From positions 1 through 64,000 of the forward strand of contig JBATUR010000073.1 of NCBI GenBank assembly GCA_049671305.1: 64,000 nucleotides of DNA, written 5' to 3'. The DNA comes from CADCTM01 sp049671305. GTDB lineage: Bacteria > Cyanobacteriota > Cyanobacteriia > Cyanobacteriales > Coleofasciculaceae. Below the pieces are notes generated by a model, which saw nothing but the letters and a program-made list of their open reading frames with translations, searched no databases and was not told the DNA's origin. A program made the translations under genes and the position numbers. Positions 54,015 through 62,339 of this stretch are shown here, one piece after another (position 1 is the stretch's first letter; each line of letters begins with the position of its first letter).

Positions 54015-54239
54015 ATGAACGATATACATACAAAAATCGAACAAGAGCGTGAGCAAGCACGGGCTGTGTGTGACGTAAAAGGCGGCGAATCAGGTGATTG
54101 TGCTGCTGCTTGGGATGTCGTTGAGGAGCTGCAAGCTGAGGCATCAGATCAGCGTCAAAAAGGCAAGCAGAAAAACTCCCTTGAGATCTATTGCGACGCT
54201 AACCCAGAAGCGGATGAGTGCCGACTATACGACGACTAA
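54015..54239 (+). CDS. cp12: CP12 Calvin-cycle redox regulator
   Basis: The 74-residue intrinsically disordered protein links glyceraldehyde-3-phosphate dehydrogenase and phosphoribulokinase into an inactive complex in the dark. The two Cys pairs are present: C19/C29 (CDVKGGESGDC) and C60/C69 (YCDANPEADECRLYDD). The AWDVVEELQAE core (about 32-42), typical of CP12, is intact. The C-terminal loop inserts into GAPDH. The ATG at 54015 after GAGGAAAG is the natural start; an upstream in-frame start would add 12 extra basic residues. Disulfide formation by thioredoxin control is family knowledge. A strong terminator follows. Confidence 0.96.
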   Translation: MNDIHTKIEQEREQARAVCDVKGGESGDCAAAWDVVEELQAEASDQRQKGKQKNSLEIYCDANPEADECRLYDD

Positions 54240-54280
54240 TTTTAGCCGGCTGCACTCTGAATAGCAGTCAAGTAATATAT

Positions 54281-54323
54281 GTAGCTGGAACTATCTTAAG
54301 TTAGATTTCCAGCTACTTGTTTT
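54281..54323 (+). terminator. Rho-independent terminator of cp12
   Basis: GTAGCTGGAA (54281-54290) pairs perfectly with TTCCAGCTAC (54307-54316), and the inner ATCT/AGAT pairs extend the stem. TTGTTTT follows. It is the clearest terminator in the window and makes cp12 a monocistronic unit. Confidence 0.85.
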
Positions 54324-54407
54324 GTAAGGTTAAGTGATGCCACAACCTCTCCTCAGAATGTCGTCACTGGAATAACATAGATAAAGCTGATTTTGGCACG
54401 CCTAGCA

Positions 54408-55001
54408 ATGCAAGAGCAATTTCTTCGATCGCTAGTCTGGACAGACTACCGATTAGCAGTTTTATTTACGGTGATTATCCCGTTAATTTTGCTGATTTGG
54501 GCTTTTGTCAAAAAAGCCGACTCAATACTACGTTTAATGATTATTTACTGGCGCGTTGCCAGCATTTTGGCGTTTACAGTATATGTTTTAATTGCCCAAT
54601 GGCCCATTGGTTTTGTCTCCGGTTGGGCTGGGCGAATTTTGATTCCTATTGCCCTCTGGTTTTGGATTGATATCAACGAAGATATAGAAGACCAACCACG
54701 GCGTCCCTTAAAGTTGGCGCTAACTTCCTGGAGATGGGCAATGACAATTTATAGTGCCCTTGGTGCGATCGCAACTTTACCTTTATTACAATGTGGCTTT
54801 ATTCCAGGAGTCATCAAAACACCCCTATGTCAAGCTTGGTTAGAACCACCCTTACTATTCAAGCAGTACTTTCATGCCAATGACAAACCTGAATTTTTAG
54901 GTTTCTTAGGAATATCGGCACTAGTTCTTTATGTCCTATTCTTGGGTTATTTTGTGCTAATTCGTTTAGGCAAACAAGGGCGTTCAGCGCTAGAACAATA
55001 G
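54408..55001 (+). CDS. DUF3177-family membrane protein
   Basis: The protein of about 197 residues is a cyanobacterial DUF3177 integral membrane protein. About five hydrophobic helices are visible: LAVLFTVIIPLILLIWAFV, VASILAFTVYVLIAQWPIGF, GRILIPIALWFWIDI, WAMTIYSALGAIATLPLL and LGISALVLYVLFLGYFVLI. It starts MQEQFLRSLVWTDYRLAV; the ATG at 54408 is preferred to a TTG 15 bases upstream. The loop INEDIEDQPRRPLKLALTSW is conserved in the family as I recall it. Function is unknown. It is followed 34 bp later by the next small gene, so the two may be co-transcribed. Confidence 0.85.
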   Translation: MQEQFLRSLVWTDYRLAVLFTVIIPLILLIWAFVKKADSILRLMIIYWRVASILAFTVYVLIAQWPIGFVSGWAGRILIPIALWFWIDINEDIEDQPRRPLKLALTSWRWAMTIYSALGAIATLPLLQCGFIPGVIKTPLCQAWLEPPLLFKQYFHANDKPEFLGFLGISALVLYVLFLGYFVLIRLGKQGRSALEQ

Positions 55002-55035
55002 CTAGTATCAGTGTCTAACAAGAAAGGAAGTCGCC

Positions 55036-55335
55036 ATGACTGATTCAATGGGGCGGCGTTTGGAGCAATATACAATGAAACGCCCCCAAGAAGTCTTAAT
55101 TGTCAATGCCCAAATTGCTGGTGAAGATGACCAAATCACCATTTTTAAAGGTTTTTCTAGTTCTTTAATGCGTCCCACATCGTTTGATCCCGATGTGCCG
55201 ATGCTTCCTACTGAGGCAAAGATTATCACAATTGATCGAGTTGCAAGCCCTTACAACCCAGAAGCGCCTCGTTATCTCCAGCAAGGTTTGACTATAGACG
55301 CCATAGAACAGCTACTAGCGGACGTTGGAGTATAG
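55036..55335 (+). CDS. Conserved 99-residue protein, function unknown
   Basis: The product is a small soluble protein (99 residues) with no signal peptide or membrane helix. It has a mixed composition, with KRPQEVLIVNAQIAGEDDQI and VASPYNPEAPRYLQQGLTID as its most distinctive stretches. It looks like a cyanobacterial conserved hypothetical family, possibly shared with plastids, but I cannot name it with confidence. A good Shine-Dalgarno (AAAGGAAG) precedes the ATG, which supports it as a real gene. It follows the DUF3177 gene by 34 bp. Confidence 0.7.
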   Translation: MTDSMGRRLEQYTMKRPQEVLIVNAQIAGEDDQITIFKGFSSSLMRPTSFDPDVPMLPTEAKIITIDRVASPYNPEAPRYLQQGLTIDAIEQLLADVGV

Positions 55336-55686
55336 GTATTAAGCGTATTTAGGTGCTCTCAGGAAATCTAACAACTGCCACAACATCTATCAAGTTTTGA
55401 GGCAATTATTCACTAAAAAAAGAGAAATTTTGGGTGGTGGTATCAAGAGCACCTTTCTATAAGATTGAAGACTAAATTGTTAGGGAAGAGCTGCCTTACC
55501 CTGACCAAGTTTTGAGAATTCTACAAACAAAGAAATCTTTACTTAAAGAAATACATGGACAAATTCACAAAAACTTCACAAGTTTAGGCAGTAAATACAC
55601 TATACCTTAATAAATTTTGCCTTTATTTTCGGCATAATCATAAGTAACGCCTCAAATAAACCTGAGATTAAAGGGAAGCCGAGAAA
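55336..55686. other. 351-bp spacer
   Basis: No gene was found. A 9-bp inverted repeat, AGGTGCTCT at 55351-55359 and AGAGCACCT at 55446-55454, is separated by 86 bp and could close a long RNA fold, but such a match could be chance. The end carries AAAGGGAAGCC before the next start. Confidence 0.4.
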
Positions 55687-55917
55687 ATGATTGCAATAAA
55701 CAATAACAATACAATTGGGCAAAACAACCGTAACGAGCCATCCCAAACAGGTTTAATCTCAGAAAAATCAGCGATCGTAATTTGTGGCTTAGGTGTTGCC
55801 GTTTTTGCCCTGCCAGTTTTAGTCGTAATTCAAGCCATCAGTGGTTTGTTTTGGGGAGGAGTTACAGTTTATCAGCTACTTAATAATTCTGGTGGCGCGG
55901 CAATGGATGAAGTTTAA
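55687..55917 (+). CDS. Small membrane protein, function unknown
   Basis: The 76-residue product has an Asn-rich N-terminal tail (INNNNTIGQNNRNEPSQT), one long hydrophobic stretch (about residues 28-62, IVICGLGVAVFALPVLVVIQ) that may form one helix or a hairpin, and a short acidic end. The plausible ribosome binding site is AAAGGGAAG ten bases before the ATG. No family is recognised. Confidence 0.55.
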   Translation: MIAINNNNTIGQNNRNEPSQTGLISEKSAIVICGLGVAVFALPVLVVIQAISGLFWGGVTVYQLLNNSGGAAMDEV

Positions 55918-56245
55918 GCTAACTTTTAAAAGCTAATTTGGTCAGGGTTTTTTCTATTAATTAATACTCAGTTGGGGCAGAGAAGCTAAAGAAGCAGAAA
56001 TGACCTTTGCCACCAAGCAAGACATAAATCTGAGTCAAACCAACTATTTTTATTGACGCGCAATAGGGGTGGGCAGAGAAAGCTCAGTCCTATAATCCTG
56101 TTGACAGCAATAATATAGAGTCAAGCTCAAACTAGCCCCAGAGCAAATTCCTCTGCCCATAGAGACATTGATCATATTTGTGGGAAAACTCTACGGAAGA
56201 AAGTGCTATCCTCCACAGTGTGTGTTGTGTGAGGAAAATTTAGTT
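55918..56245. other. 328-bp spacer upstream of glmM
   Basis: No separate gene was seen. An in-frame TTG at 56168 could extend glmM by 26 residues, but that extension (IIFVGKLYGRKCYPPQCVL) is unlike known GlmM N-termini. The glmM promoter must lie here. A TTGACA occurs near 56100, but no well-spaced -10 was found. Confidence 0.5.
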
Positions 56246-57730
56246 ATGGTTACATCCCCTGCCCGAATTCAGGGTATCAATCGTTTAGAAAGGTCGTCTC
56301 GGCTTCAGCAGCAGTCTTCACTTCGAGAAGCGTCAGTGAGCACTGGGGATCTGATGACTCATCTGCCGTTGACACTACCAGCTTCTCCCTTATTTGGTAC
56401 AGATGGTATTCGGGGACGAGTGGGAGACTTATTAACGGCTGAGTTGGCACTACAAGTTGGTTTCTTTTCTGGTCAAGTTTTGCAAGCGTCGGCAGCAACA
56501 GCAGGACCTGTAATTGTCGGACAAGATTCGCGCAATTCTAGCGATATGTTGTCAATGGCGCTGGCTACGGGTTTGACGGCTGCGGGTTTGGAGGTTTGGA
56601 ATGTTGGTTTGTGTCCAACCCCGGTTGTGGCTTATCTAAGTCGCTTCAGTCATGCAGTTGGTGGGGTGATGATTTCGGCAAGCCATAATCCTCCAGAGGA
56701 TAATGGCATTAAGTTTTTTGGTGCCGAAGGTACGAAGCTATCGACAGGGTTACAAAAGCAAATTGAGGCGGGTTTAAGAGGTACGGTTAGTGCTGCGCCT
56801 AGCCAGCTTAAGGGCAAAAGTTATTACAGACCTGAGTTAATTGCTGATTATGTTGAATCGCTCAAGCGTCCTTTAAATGCTACTAATTTACAGGGAATGC
56901 GAATTGTCCTAGATATGGCTTGGGGCGCGGCTGCGGGATTGGCAGGTCAGGTGTTTGCTGATTTGGGGGCACAGGTGTTCTGCTTGCACGATCAGGCAGA
57001 TGGCGATCGCATTAATGTCAATTGTGGCTCAACCCATCTCCATGCCCTCCAAGAAGCTGTATGGCAGCACTCAGCGGATATGGGTTTTGCTTTTGATGGC
57101 GATGCTGACCGAGTGATGGCGGTGGATGCCCAAGGGCGAGTAGTGGATGGGGATTATATTCTCTATTTCTGGGGGCAATTGCTGCGCCAACAAGGGCAGT
57201 TGCCTGATGATTTGATTGTCGCAACTGTTATGGCAAATTTGGGCTTTGAGCGGGCTTGGGAGCGCTTGGACGGTAAAATGGTCAGAACTGGAGTAGGCGA
57301 TCAGTATGTTCAAGCTGAAATGCTCAGTCGTAAAGCGATGTTGGGCGGTGAGCAATCGGGACATATTCTTTGCCATCATTACAGTTTGACTGGGGATGGT
57401 TTGCAGACGGCGTTGCATTTGGCGTTTTTGGTACGTCAGTCGGGTGTTTCTTTGAGTGAGTTGGTAAACCAAAGTTTTCAGACTTATCCACAGTTGTTGC
57501 GTAATGTGCGGGTGGAAGACCGCGAGACCAGAGTAAACTGGCAACAGTGTGATGCGGTAACAAATGCAATAGCGGATGCTGAGGCAGCAATGGGAAATCA
57601 AGGCAGAATTTTGGTTCGAGCTTCGGGTACAGAGCCACTAATCCGCGTTATGGTGGAAGCTGAATCGGCTCAAGTTGCTAACCATTGGGCGTCAGAGCTG
57701 ATTTTAGTCGTTCAGCAATATCTGGGCTAA
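56246..57730 (+). CDS. glmM: Phosphoglucosamine mutase
   Basis: The 494-residue enzyme converts glucosamine-6-phosphate to glucosamine-1-phosphate for UDP-GlcNAc, feeding peptidoglycan and amino-sugar glycans. The active-site Ser lies in GGVMISASHNPPEDNGIKFF, which matches the alpha-D-phosphohexomutase signature. The metal loop is FAFDGDADRVMAVD, the substrate loop MLGGEQSGHI, and the phosphate-binding end RASGTEPLIRVMVE. The N-terminal leader of about 40 residues before LFGTDGIRGRVGD is normal for cyanobacterial GlmM. The ATG at 56246, after GAGGAAAA, is chosen over the upstream TTG. Glycosyltransferase genes follow on the same strand. Confidence 0.94.
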   Translation: MVTSPARIQGINRLERSSRLQQQSSLREASVSTGDLMTHLPLTLPASPLFGTDGIRGRVGDLLTAELALQVGFFSGQVLQASAATAGPVIVGQDSRNSSDMLSMALATGLTAAGLEVWNVGLCPTPVVAYLSRFSHAVGGVMISASHNPPEDNGIKFFGAEGTKLSTGLQKQIEAGLRGTVSAAPSQLKGKSYYRPELIADYVESLKRPLNATNLQGMRIVLDMAWGAAAGLAGQVFADLGAQVFCLHDQADGDRINVNCGSTHLHALQEAVWQHSADMGFAFDGDADRVMAVDAQGRVVDGDYILYFWGQLLRQQGQLPDDLIVATVMANLGFERAWERLDGKMVRTGVGDQYVQAEMLSRKAMLGGEQSGHILCHHYSLTGDGLQTALHLAFLVRQSGVSLSELVNQSFQTYPQLLRNVRVEDRETRVNWQQCDAVTNAIADAEAAMGNQGRILVRASGTEPLIRVMVEAESAQVANHWASELILVVQQYLG

Positions 57731-57760
57731 AGTTGAGGATGGTTACTTGTCAGTTAAACC

Positions 57761-57788
57761 AATGACGAATGACCAATAACTAATGACC
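57761..57788. repeat. Four-unit heptameric short tandem repeat overlapping a start codon
   Basis: Units AATGACG, AATGACC, AATAACT and AATGACC run end to end at 57761-57788. This is the degenerate heptamer type (STRR) common in cyanobacterial spacers. The last unit supplies the ATG (57783) of the next gene, so copy number could shift the local ribosome binding region. Confidence 0.6.
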
Positions 57789-58781
57789 AATTTGCCATTG
57801 ATTTCGGTAATTATCCCCACCTACAGAAGGGAAGAACCTCTACGAAAGACGCTGGATGATGTTCTTAAGCAAGATTATCCCGCTTTTGAAGTGTTGGTGG
57901 TTGATCAAACTCCGACTCACGAACCGCAAACCCAAGCATATTTAAAACAGTTAGCTGATGCTCAAAAAATTAGCTGGTTTTGTGTTGATTGGGCAAGTTT
58001 ACCAGGGGCAAGAAATTATGCGGTACGACGGGCGCAAGGGGAAATTATTCTCTTCATTGATGATGATGTGATGCTTCCCGTTGGGTGTTTAAAAGCTCAT
58101 GCTTGCAACTATCAACGTCAAGAAGTTGGGGCAGTTGCAGGGCGAGTTTTTGACCGAATGAAACTGGCAGAAAAAGGGGGAGTTGGAGATGATTCTCTAC
58201 TCCCTACTTATACTATTGAAGATTTACCAGAAGCAGCTATGAATCCTGGCATTGCTTGGTATTATCTTGACTTTGTACATACTATAAAAGCGCAGCCTGT
58301 CATCTCAGCAAGAGGATGTAATATGTCCTTTCGCCGTGAAATTTTTACGAAATATGGCTTGCAATTTGATGAACAGTTTCGCGGTAGTGCGGTACGAGAA
58401 GAATCAGATTTTTGTTTACGATTGCGTCTTACAGGTTATCAGATATGGTACGACCCAGAGGCGCATTTGGTGCATTTAGGTGAGGAGACTGGGGGATGTC
58501 ATGATCTTAGTACGCGATCGCTTCAATACCAACTTACTTTCTATCACAATCACTTTTTAATGGGACTAAAAAACCTCACCTTTATTGAGCAATTATCTTT
58601 TTATCAGCGTTTATTTGATTGTCATGTTTTAGGAAATCCGCCTTGTTATAAAAGTGGTTCACCCATCAAAATTATTAGTCGTGCTGGTTTTTATAGTCTG
58701 GGCTTTTTCAATGCTCTTAGTACAATTATTAAATCTACTTTCAATGATGGTCAAAAGTATTCTCAGCAAGATAGTCATTAG
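57783..58781 (+). CDS. hpsN: GT2 glycosyltransferase, HpsN-like
   Basis: The 332-residue GT-A enzyme resembles HpsN of hormogonium-polysaccharide loci. It opens LPLISVIIPTYRREEPL, with LVVDQTPTHEPQTQAYL and SLPGARNYAVRRAQGEIILF after it. The D-x-D-type acidic cluster is IDDDVMLP (about residues 90-97), and RGCNMSFRREIF and GSAVREESDFCLRLRL are the acceptor-side motifs. It has no membrane anchor. Gene name is by recalled similarity (moderate certainty); the GT2 assignment is firm. The ATG lies inside a short tandem repeat, and the spacer to glmM is 52 bp. Confidence 0.75.
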   Translation: MTNLPLISVIIPTYRREEPLRKTLDDVLKQDYPAFEVLVVDQTPTHEPQTQAYLKQLADAQKISWFCVDWASLPGARNYAVRRAQGEIILFIDDDVMLPVGCLKAHACNYQRQEVGAVAGRVFDRMKLAEKGGVGDDSLLPTYTIEDLPEAAMNPGIAWYYLDFVHTIKAQPVISARGCNMSFRREIFTKYGLQFDEQFRGSAVREESDFCLRLRLTGYQIWYDPEAHLVHLGEETGGCHDLSTRSLQYQLTFYHNHFLMGLKNLTFIEQLSFYQRLFDCHVLGNPPCYKSGSPIKIISRAGFYSLGFFNALSTIIKSTFNDGQKYSQQDSH

Positions 58782-58813
58782 TTTGCTTTAACTAATAACA
58801 ATAGATAAAAGTT

Positions 58814-59983
58814 ATGAGAATATTAGTTGCAAGTCATTCATATATAGTTGACCTCAACTGCGAGAAATTAAAAACATTAGCTAGATTAGAACCAGAAATA
58901 GAAGTAACTGTGGTTGTGCCGCGTCGTTGGCGTCCTGGCGGAGTACAGAATAAAATTATCGAAACCCAAGCTTATCAAGAAGGTTCATTTAGAATAGTAC
59001 CTATCTCTAATTTTAGCGAAAATAACCAAGGATTGCTAACTTTTGGAGCTGAAATTATTCCCTTATTACGTCAATTTAAACCTCAAATTATCCAAGTAGA
59101 ACAAGGCGCAAAGGCATTAGGTTATGCTCAGTTGATTACACTTAACAAGCTTTTGGGATTGAAATCAAAAAACTTCTTTTTTACTTGGTGGAATTTACCT
59201 TATAAACTTAAGTTTCCCGTATCTTTATTAGAAAATTATAACTTACAAAATACCCACGGCTTAATTGTCGGTAATCAAGATGGTGCAGAAATATTGCGTC
59301 AACATGGCTACCAAGGACTAATTAAAGTTATGCCTCAATTAGGCGTAGATGAAAAACGATTTTGCCATCAGCCACAACCAGAATTAAGAAGTAAACTAAA
59401 CATTAAGCCAGATGAATTTGTAGTCGGATTTGTCGGGCGTTTTGTTGAAGAAAAAGGCTTAATTACCTTGGGCAAAGCTCTTTCTGAGTTGCAATATATG
59501 CCTTGGAAATGGTTACTTTTAGGACGTGGCTACTTGCAGCAAACTTTGATGGAACTCGCGGACAAATGGGGCATTAAAGAACGTTTAATTTGGGTGGAAA
59601 GTGTTGACCATGATCAAGTACCTAGCTATATTAACCTGATGAATACTTTAGTTTTGCCTTCAGAAAATAATAGTCAATTTAAAACACTAACATCAGTGGG
59701 TTGGAAAGAGCAGTTTGGTCATGTATTAATAGAAGCAATGGCATCTAAAGTACCAGTAATTGGCTCAAATTCAGGTGAGATTCCTTATGTGATTGAAGAT
59801 ACAGGTTTAATCTTTCCTGAAGGAGATGTTCAGGCTTTGAAAAAATGTTTATTATCGCTAATGGAGCAACCTAAATTAGCAAATAAGTTTGCTAATTTAG
59901 GTTATGAACGAGCAATGAGTCAATATACAAATAAGGCTTTGGCACTGCAGCAGCTAGATTTTTATCGAGAAGTAACTGGATAG
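58814..59983 (+). CDS. hpsO: GT4 glycosyltransferase, HpsO-like
   Basis: The 389-residue GT-B enzyme opens MRILVASHSYIVDLNCEKLK, unlike common GT4 openings but like HpsO of hormogonium-polysaccharide loci as I recall it. The C-domain has VVGFVGRFVEEKGLITLGKA and FGHVLIEAMASKVPVIGSNS, with the GT4 E-x7-E pattern around WKEQFGHVLIEA. It probably adds the second sugar of a unit started by the HpsN-like enzyme. It follows the HpsN gene by 32 bp. The sugar is unknown. The motility-related role implied by the name need not apply in this organism. Confidence 0.72.
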   Translation: MRILVASHSYIVDLNCEKLKTLARLEPEIEVTVVVPRRWRPGGVQNKIIETQAYQEGSFRIVPISNFSENNQGLLTFGAEIIPLLRQFKPQIIQVEQGAKALGYAQLITLNKLLGLKSKNFFFTWWNLPYKLKFPVSLLENYNLQNTHGLIVGNQDGAEILRQHGYQGLIKVMPQLGVDEKRFCHQPQPELRSKLNIKPDEFVVGFVGRFVEEKGLITLGKALSELQYMPWKWLLLGRGYLQQTLMELADKWGIKERLIWVESVDHDQVPSYINLMNTLVLPSENNSQFKTLTSVGWKEQFGHVLIEAMASKVPVIGSNSGEIPYVIEDTGLIFPEGDVQALKKCLLSLMEQPKLANKFANLGYERAMSQYTNKALALQQLDFYREVTG

Positions 59984-60058
59984 ATATATACTTAAAATTT
60001 TTAATGTATCTTGAATTATCTGAATTATTTAAATAGGAAAACACTGTTCTTTGATGTT

Positions 60059-61243
60059 GTGAGTAAAATTCTGAAAATTCTCCAGATTGTTCCTTCAATT
60101 TCTCTAGTTTATGGTGGTCCAAGCCAGATGATTTTGGGTCTTTCTTCAGCACTTGCAGCTCAAGGAATGGAAGTTACAGTAATCACAACTGACTCAAATG
60201 GAGATAGTGGTCAAGCGCCTTTAGATGTGCCGTTAAATACGCCTGTGGAGCAGGATGGTTATCAAGTTAGATACTTCCATTGTTCTCCTTTTCGCCGCTA
60301 CAAATTCTCTATTGAATTGTTACGTTGGCTATCAACAAACAGTGCAAAATTTGACATTGCTCATATTCATGCACTGTTTTCTCCTATCAGTACGGCAGCA
60401 GCAACAGTTTCACGAGCTAAAAAATTACCTTATATTTTGCGTCCTTTAGGTACACTTGATCCGGCTGATTTAAGTAAGAAAAAACAGTTGAAAAAACTTT
60501 ATGCTGCACTTTGGGAAAAGCATAATTTAGCAGGTGCTGCGGCAATTCATTTTACTAGTATTCAAGAGGCAAAAATATCTGAACGTTTTGGAACTCAGAC
60601 AGAAGATTTGATAATTCCCTTGGGAGTTTGCCCCCCCTTAGTTAGGAAGGAGCATGAGAGGGTAAGGGCTGAGTTTTTAATTCCAGATGATCGGCTTTTG
60701 GTATTATTCATGTCTCGTATTGACCCGAAAAAGGGGCTAGATTTGCTAATTCCGGCGTTGGAAAAACTGTTAAAAGAAAATAATATTTTCCACTTCGTCT
60801 TAGCAGGAACTAATCCTCAAGACCCAAGTTATGAGAAGCAAATTCAGCAACAAATTGAGGATTCAACTTTAGCGTCGCGCACAACAATTACGGGTTTTGT
60901 AACTGGTGAAATTAAAGCCGCCTTATTACAAGAAGCTGCTTTATTTGTCTTGCCTTCTTATTATGAGAACTTTGGAATAGCCGTAGCAGAAGCGATGGTT
61001 GCTGGGACGCCAGTAGTGATTTCTGACCAAGTTCATATCTGGCAGGATGTTAAAGATGCCGAGGCGGGATGGGTTTGTGCTTGTGATCTGGAGGCTTTGG
61101 CGACGACTTTAAGCGAGGCGCTGCGGGATACTGGAGAGTTGCGGCGACGGGGGAAAAATGCTCAGGATTATGCTTTGAGAAATTATAGTTGGGATGCGAT
61201 CGCTTCAACAATGATTCAGGCTTATCGGCAAATTCTGGAATAA
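60059..61243 (+). CDS. hpsP: GT4 glycosyltransferase, HpsP-like
   Basis: The 394-residue GT-B enzyme has ILQIVPSISLVYGGPSQMIL near its start, and RPLGTLDPADLSKKKQLKKL and LFMSRIDPKKGLDLLIPALE in the two domains. The E-x7-E motif lies in YENFGIAVAEAMVAGTPVVI. The GTG at 60059 is preferred because it places the first beta strand at the N-terminus; an upstream TTG (60011) would add 16 residues. Evidence for the exact start is weak. It is the last gene of the trio before the convergent chlG. The name is a recalled similarity. Confidence 0.72.
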   Translation: MSKILKILQIVPSISLVYGGPSQMILGLSSALAAQGMEVTVITTDSNGDSGQAPLDVPLNTPVEQDGYQVRYFHCSPFRRYKFSIELLRWLSTNSAKFDIAHIHALFSPISTAAATVSRAKKLPYILRPLGTLDPADLSKKKQLKKLYAALWEKHNLAGAAAIHFTSIQEAKISERFGTQTEDLIIPLGVCPPLVRKEHERVRAEFLIPDDRLLVLFMSRIDPKKGLDLLIPALEKLLKENNIFHFVLAGTNPQDPSYEKQIQQQIEDSTLASRTTITGFVTGEIKAALLQEAALFVLPSYYENFGIAVAEAMVAGTPVVISDQVHIWQDVKDAEAGWVCACDLEALATTLSEALRDTGELRRRGKNAQDYALRNYSWDAIASTMIQAYRQILE

Positions 61244-61331
61244 AACTTGCAAAATAAATCTACATATCATAGCGTGATCGCATTTCCCCTATTAACAACT
61301 CCTACCAATCAAATATTTTGATAGATCTCAA

Positions 61332-62303
61332 TTAAATCCCTGCATGACCTAAAGCCAAACCTGCAACCAACATTCCTAATACCAAAAACGGTTGAGCGCT
61401 AGCTTGATATTTCACATCATTTTCTAACGGATTACGCAGGAAATACATATCCTGAAAAGTAATTTGAGGAATAATTAGCAACATTAAAATTGCTGCATAA
61501 AGATTCTGATGAATGCTGACTAAATAACCGGCAATTCCCGCTTGAAAAATGTCAATCATCAAAACACAAATCCACGCCGCCGTACCGAGTCCAAACATTA
61601 CAGGTAAAGAATTTAAACCCAATTGGCGATCGCCTTCTACACTCTTAAAATCATTAACTACTGCAATTCCTAGTCCCGCCAAACTATAAAACAGCGTTAA
61701 AATTGCGATCGTCCAATTCATTTCACCAAATAAAGCATGACCTGTCCACCAAGGCAGGGCAATATAACTCGCACCCAGGGCATAATTCCCCAACCAGCCA
61801 TTCTTTTTCAACTTCAAAGGCGGGGCAGAATAAATATAAGCCAGGAATGCACCACCGATCGCAATACAAGTAATTGTCGGGAATTCATGACCAGCCCAAC
61901 GATCTAAAGTGTAGGCTAAACCAAACCCAGCAAATAACAAAACTAAAATTTGTGTAACGACTTGGGGAACAGAAATTGCACCAGAAGGAATGGGGCGATA
62001 AGGTTCATTAATCGCGTCAATGTCGCGGTCATAAAAGTCATTTAAAGTTTGGGTATAACCCACCATCAAAGGACCCGAAAGCAGCATACAAGTTAAAGCT
62101 TTCAGAACATCTTCCAGCGTCCAACTATAAGCCCCAGAAGACGCCGCACCACAGACAACGCCCCAAATCAGGGGTATCCAGGTAATCGGTTTCATTAACT
62201 GGAGGCGAATCTTCCAAATTGAGGTTTCACCAGAGGCGGCACCTTTCATCCCTAGTAACTGCCGAGTTTTGGCGCTACGTTCAGCGGCGTTGTCTTTAGT
62301 CAT
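61332..62303 (-). CDS. chlG: Chlorophyll synthase
   Basis: The 323-residue integral membrane UbiA-family enzyme esterifies chlorophyllide with geranylgeranyl or phytyl diphosphate, the last step of chlorophyll a synthesis, in the thylakoid membrane. The prenyl-diphosphate motif NDFYDRDIDAINEPYRPIPS (first Asp-rich) and second motif VVNDFKSVEGDRQLGLNS are intact. MKPITWIPLIWGVVCG and the AYIYSAPPLKLKKNGWLGNY loop are typical of ChlG. About nine hydrophobic helices are visible. It lies 36 bp downstream of the Get3d-like gene on the same strand, so they are probably co-transcribed. Confidence 0.96.
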   Translation of the reverse strand: MTKDNAAERSAKTRQLLGMKGAASGETSIWKIRLQLMKPITWIPLIWGVVCGAASSGAYSWTLEDVLKALTCMLLSGPLMVGYTQTLNDFYDRDIDAINEPYRPIPSGAISVPQVVTQILVLLFAGFGLAYTLDRWAGHEFPTITCIAIGGAFLAYIYSAPPLKLKKNGWLGNYALGASYIALPWWTGHALFGEMNWTIAILTLFYSLAGLGIAVVNDFKSVEGDRQLGLNSLPVMFGLGTAAWICVLMIDIFQAGIAGYLVSIHQNLYAAILMLLIIPQITFQDMYFLRNPLENDVKYQASAQPFLVLGMLVAGLALGHAGI

Positions 62304-62339
62304 TTGTGGTTAGTTGTTAGTTATGGGAGCAGTTACCCA

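Noticed and set aside
57071..57601. 176-codon frame antisense to glmM
   Set aside because: It mirrors glmM codon use and shows no recognisable motif or ribosome binding site.
58777..58796. 7-bp inverted repeat ATTAGTT/AACTAAT after the hpsN-like gene
   Set aside because: The stem is AT-rich and short, has no T-tract, and lies within a tight operon, so a terminator is unlikely.
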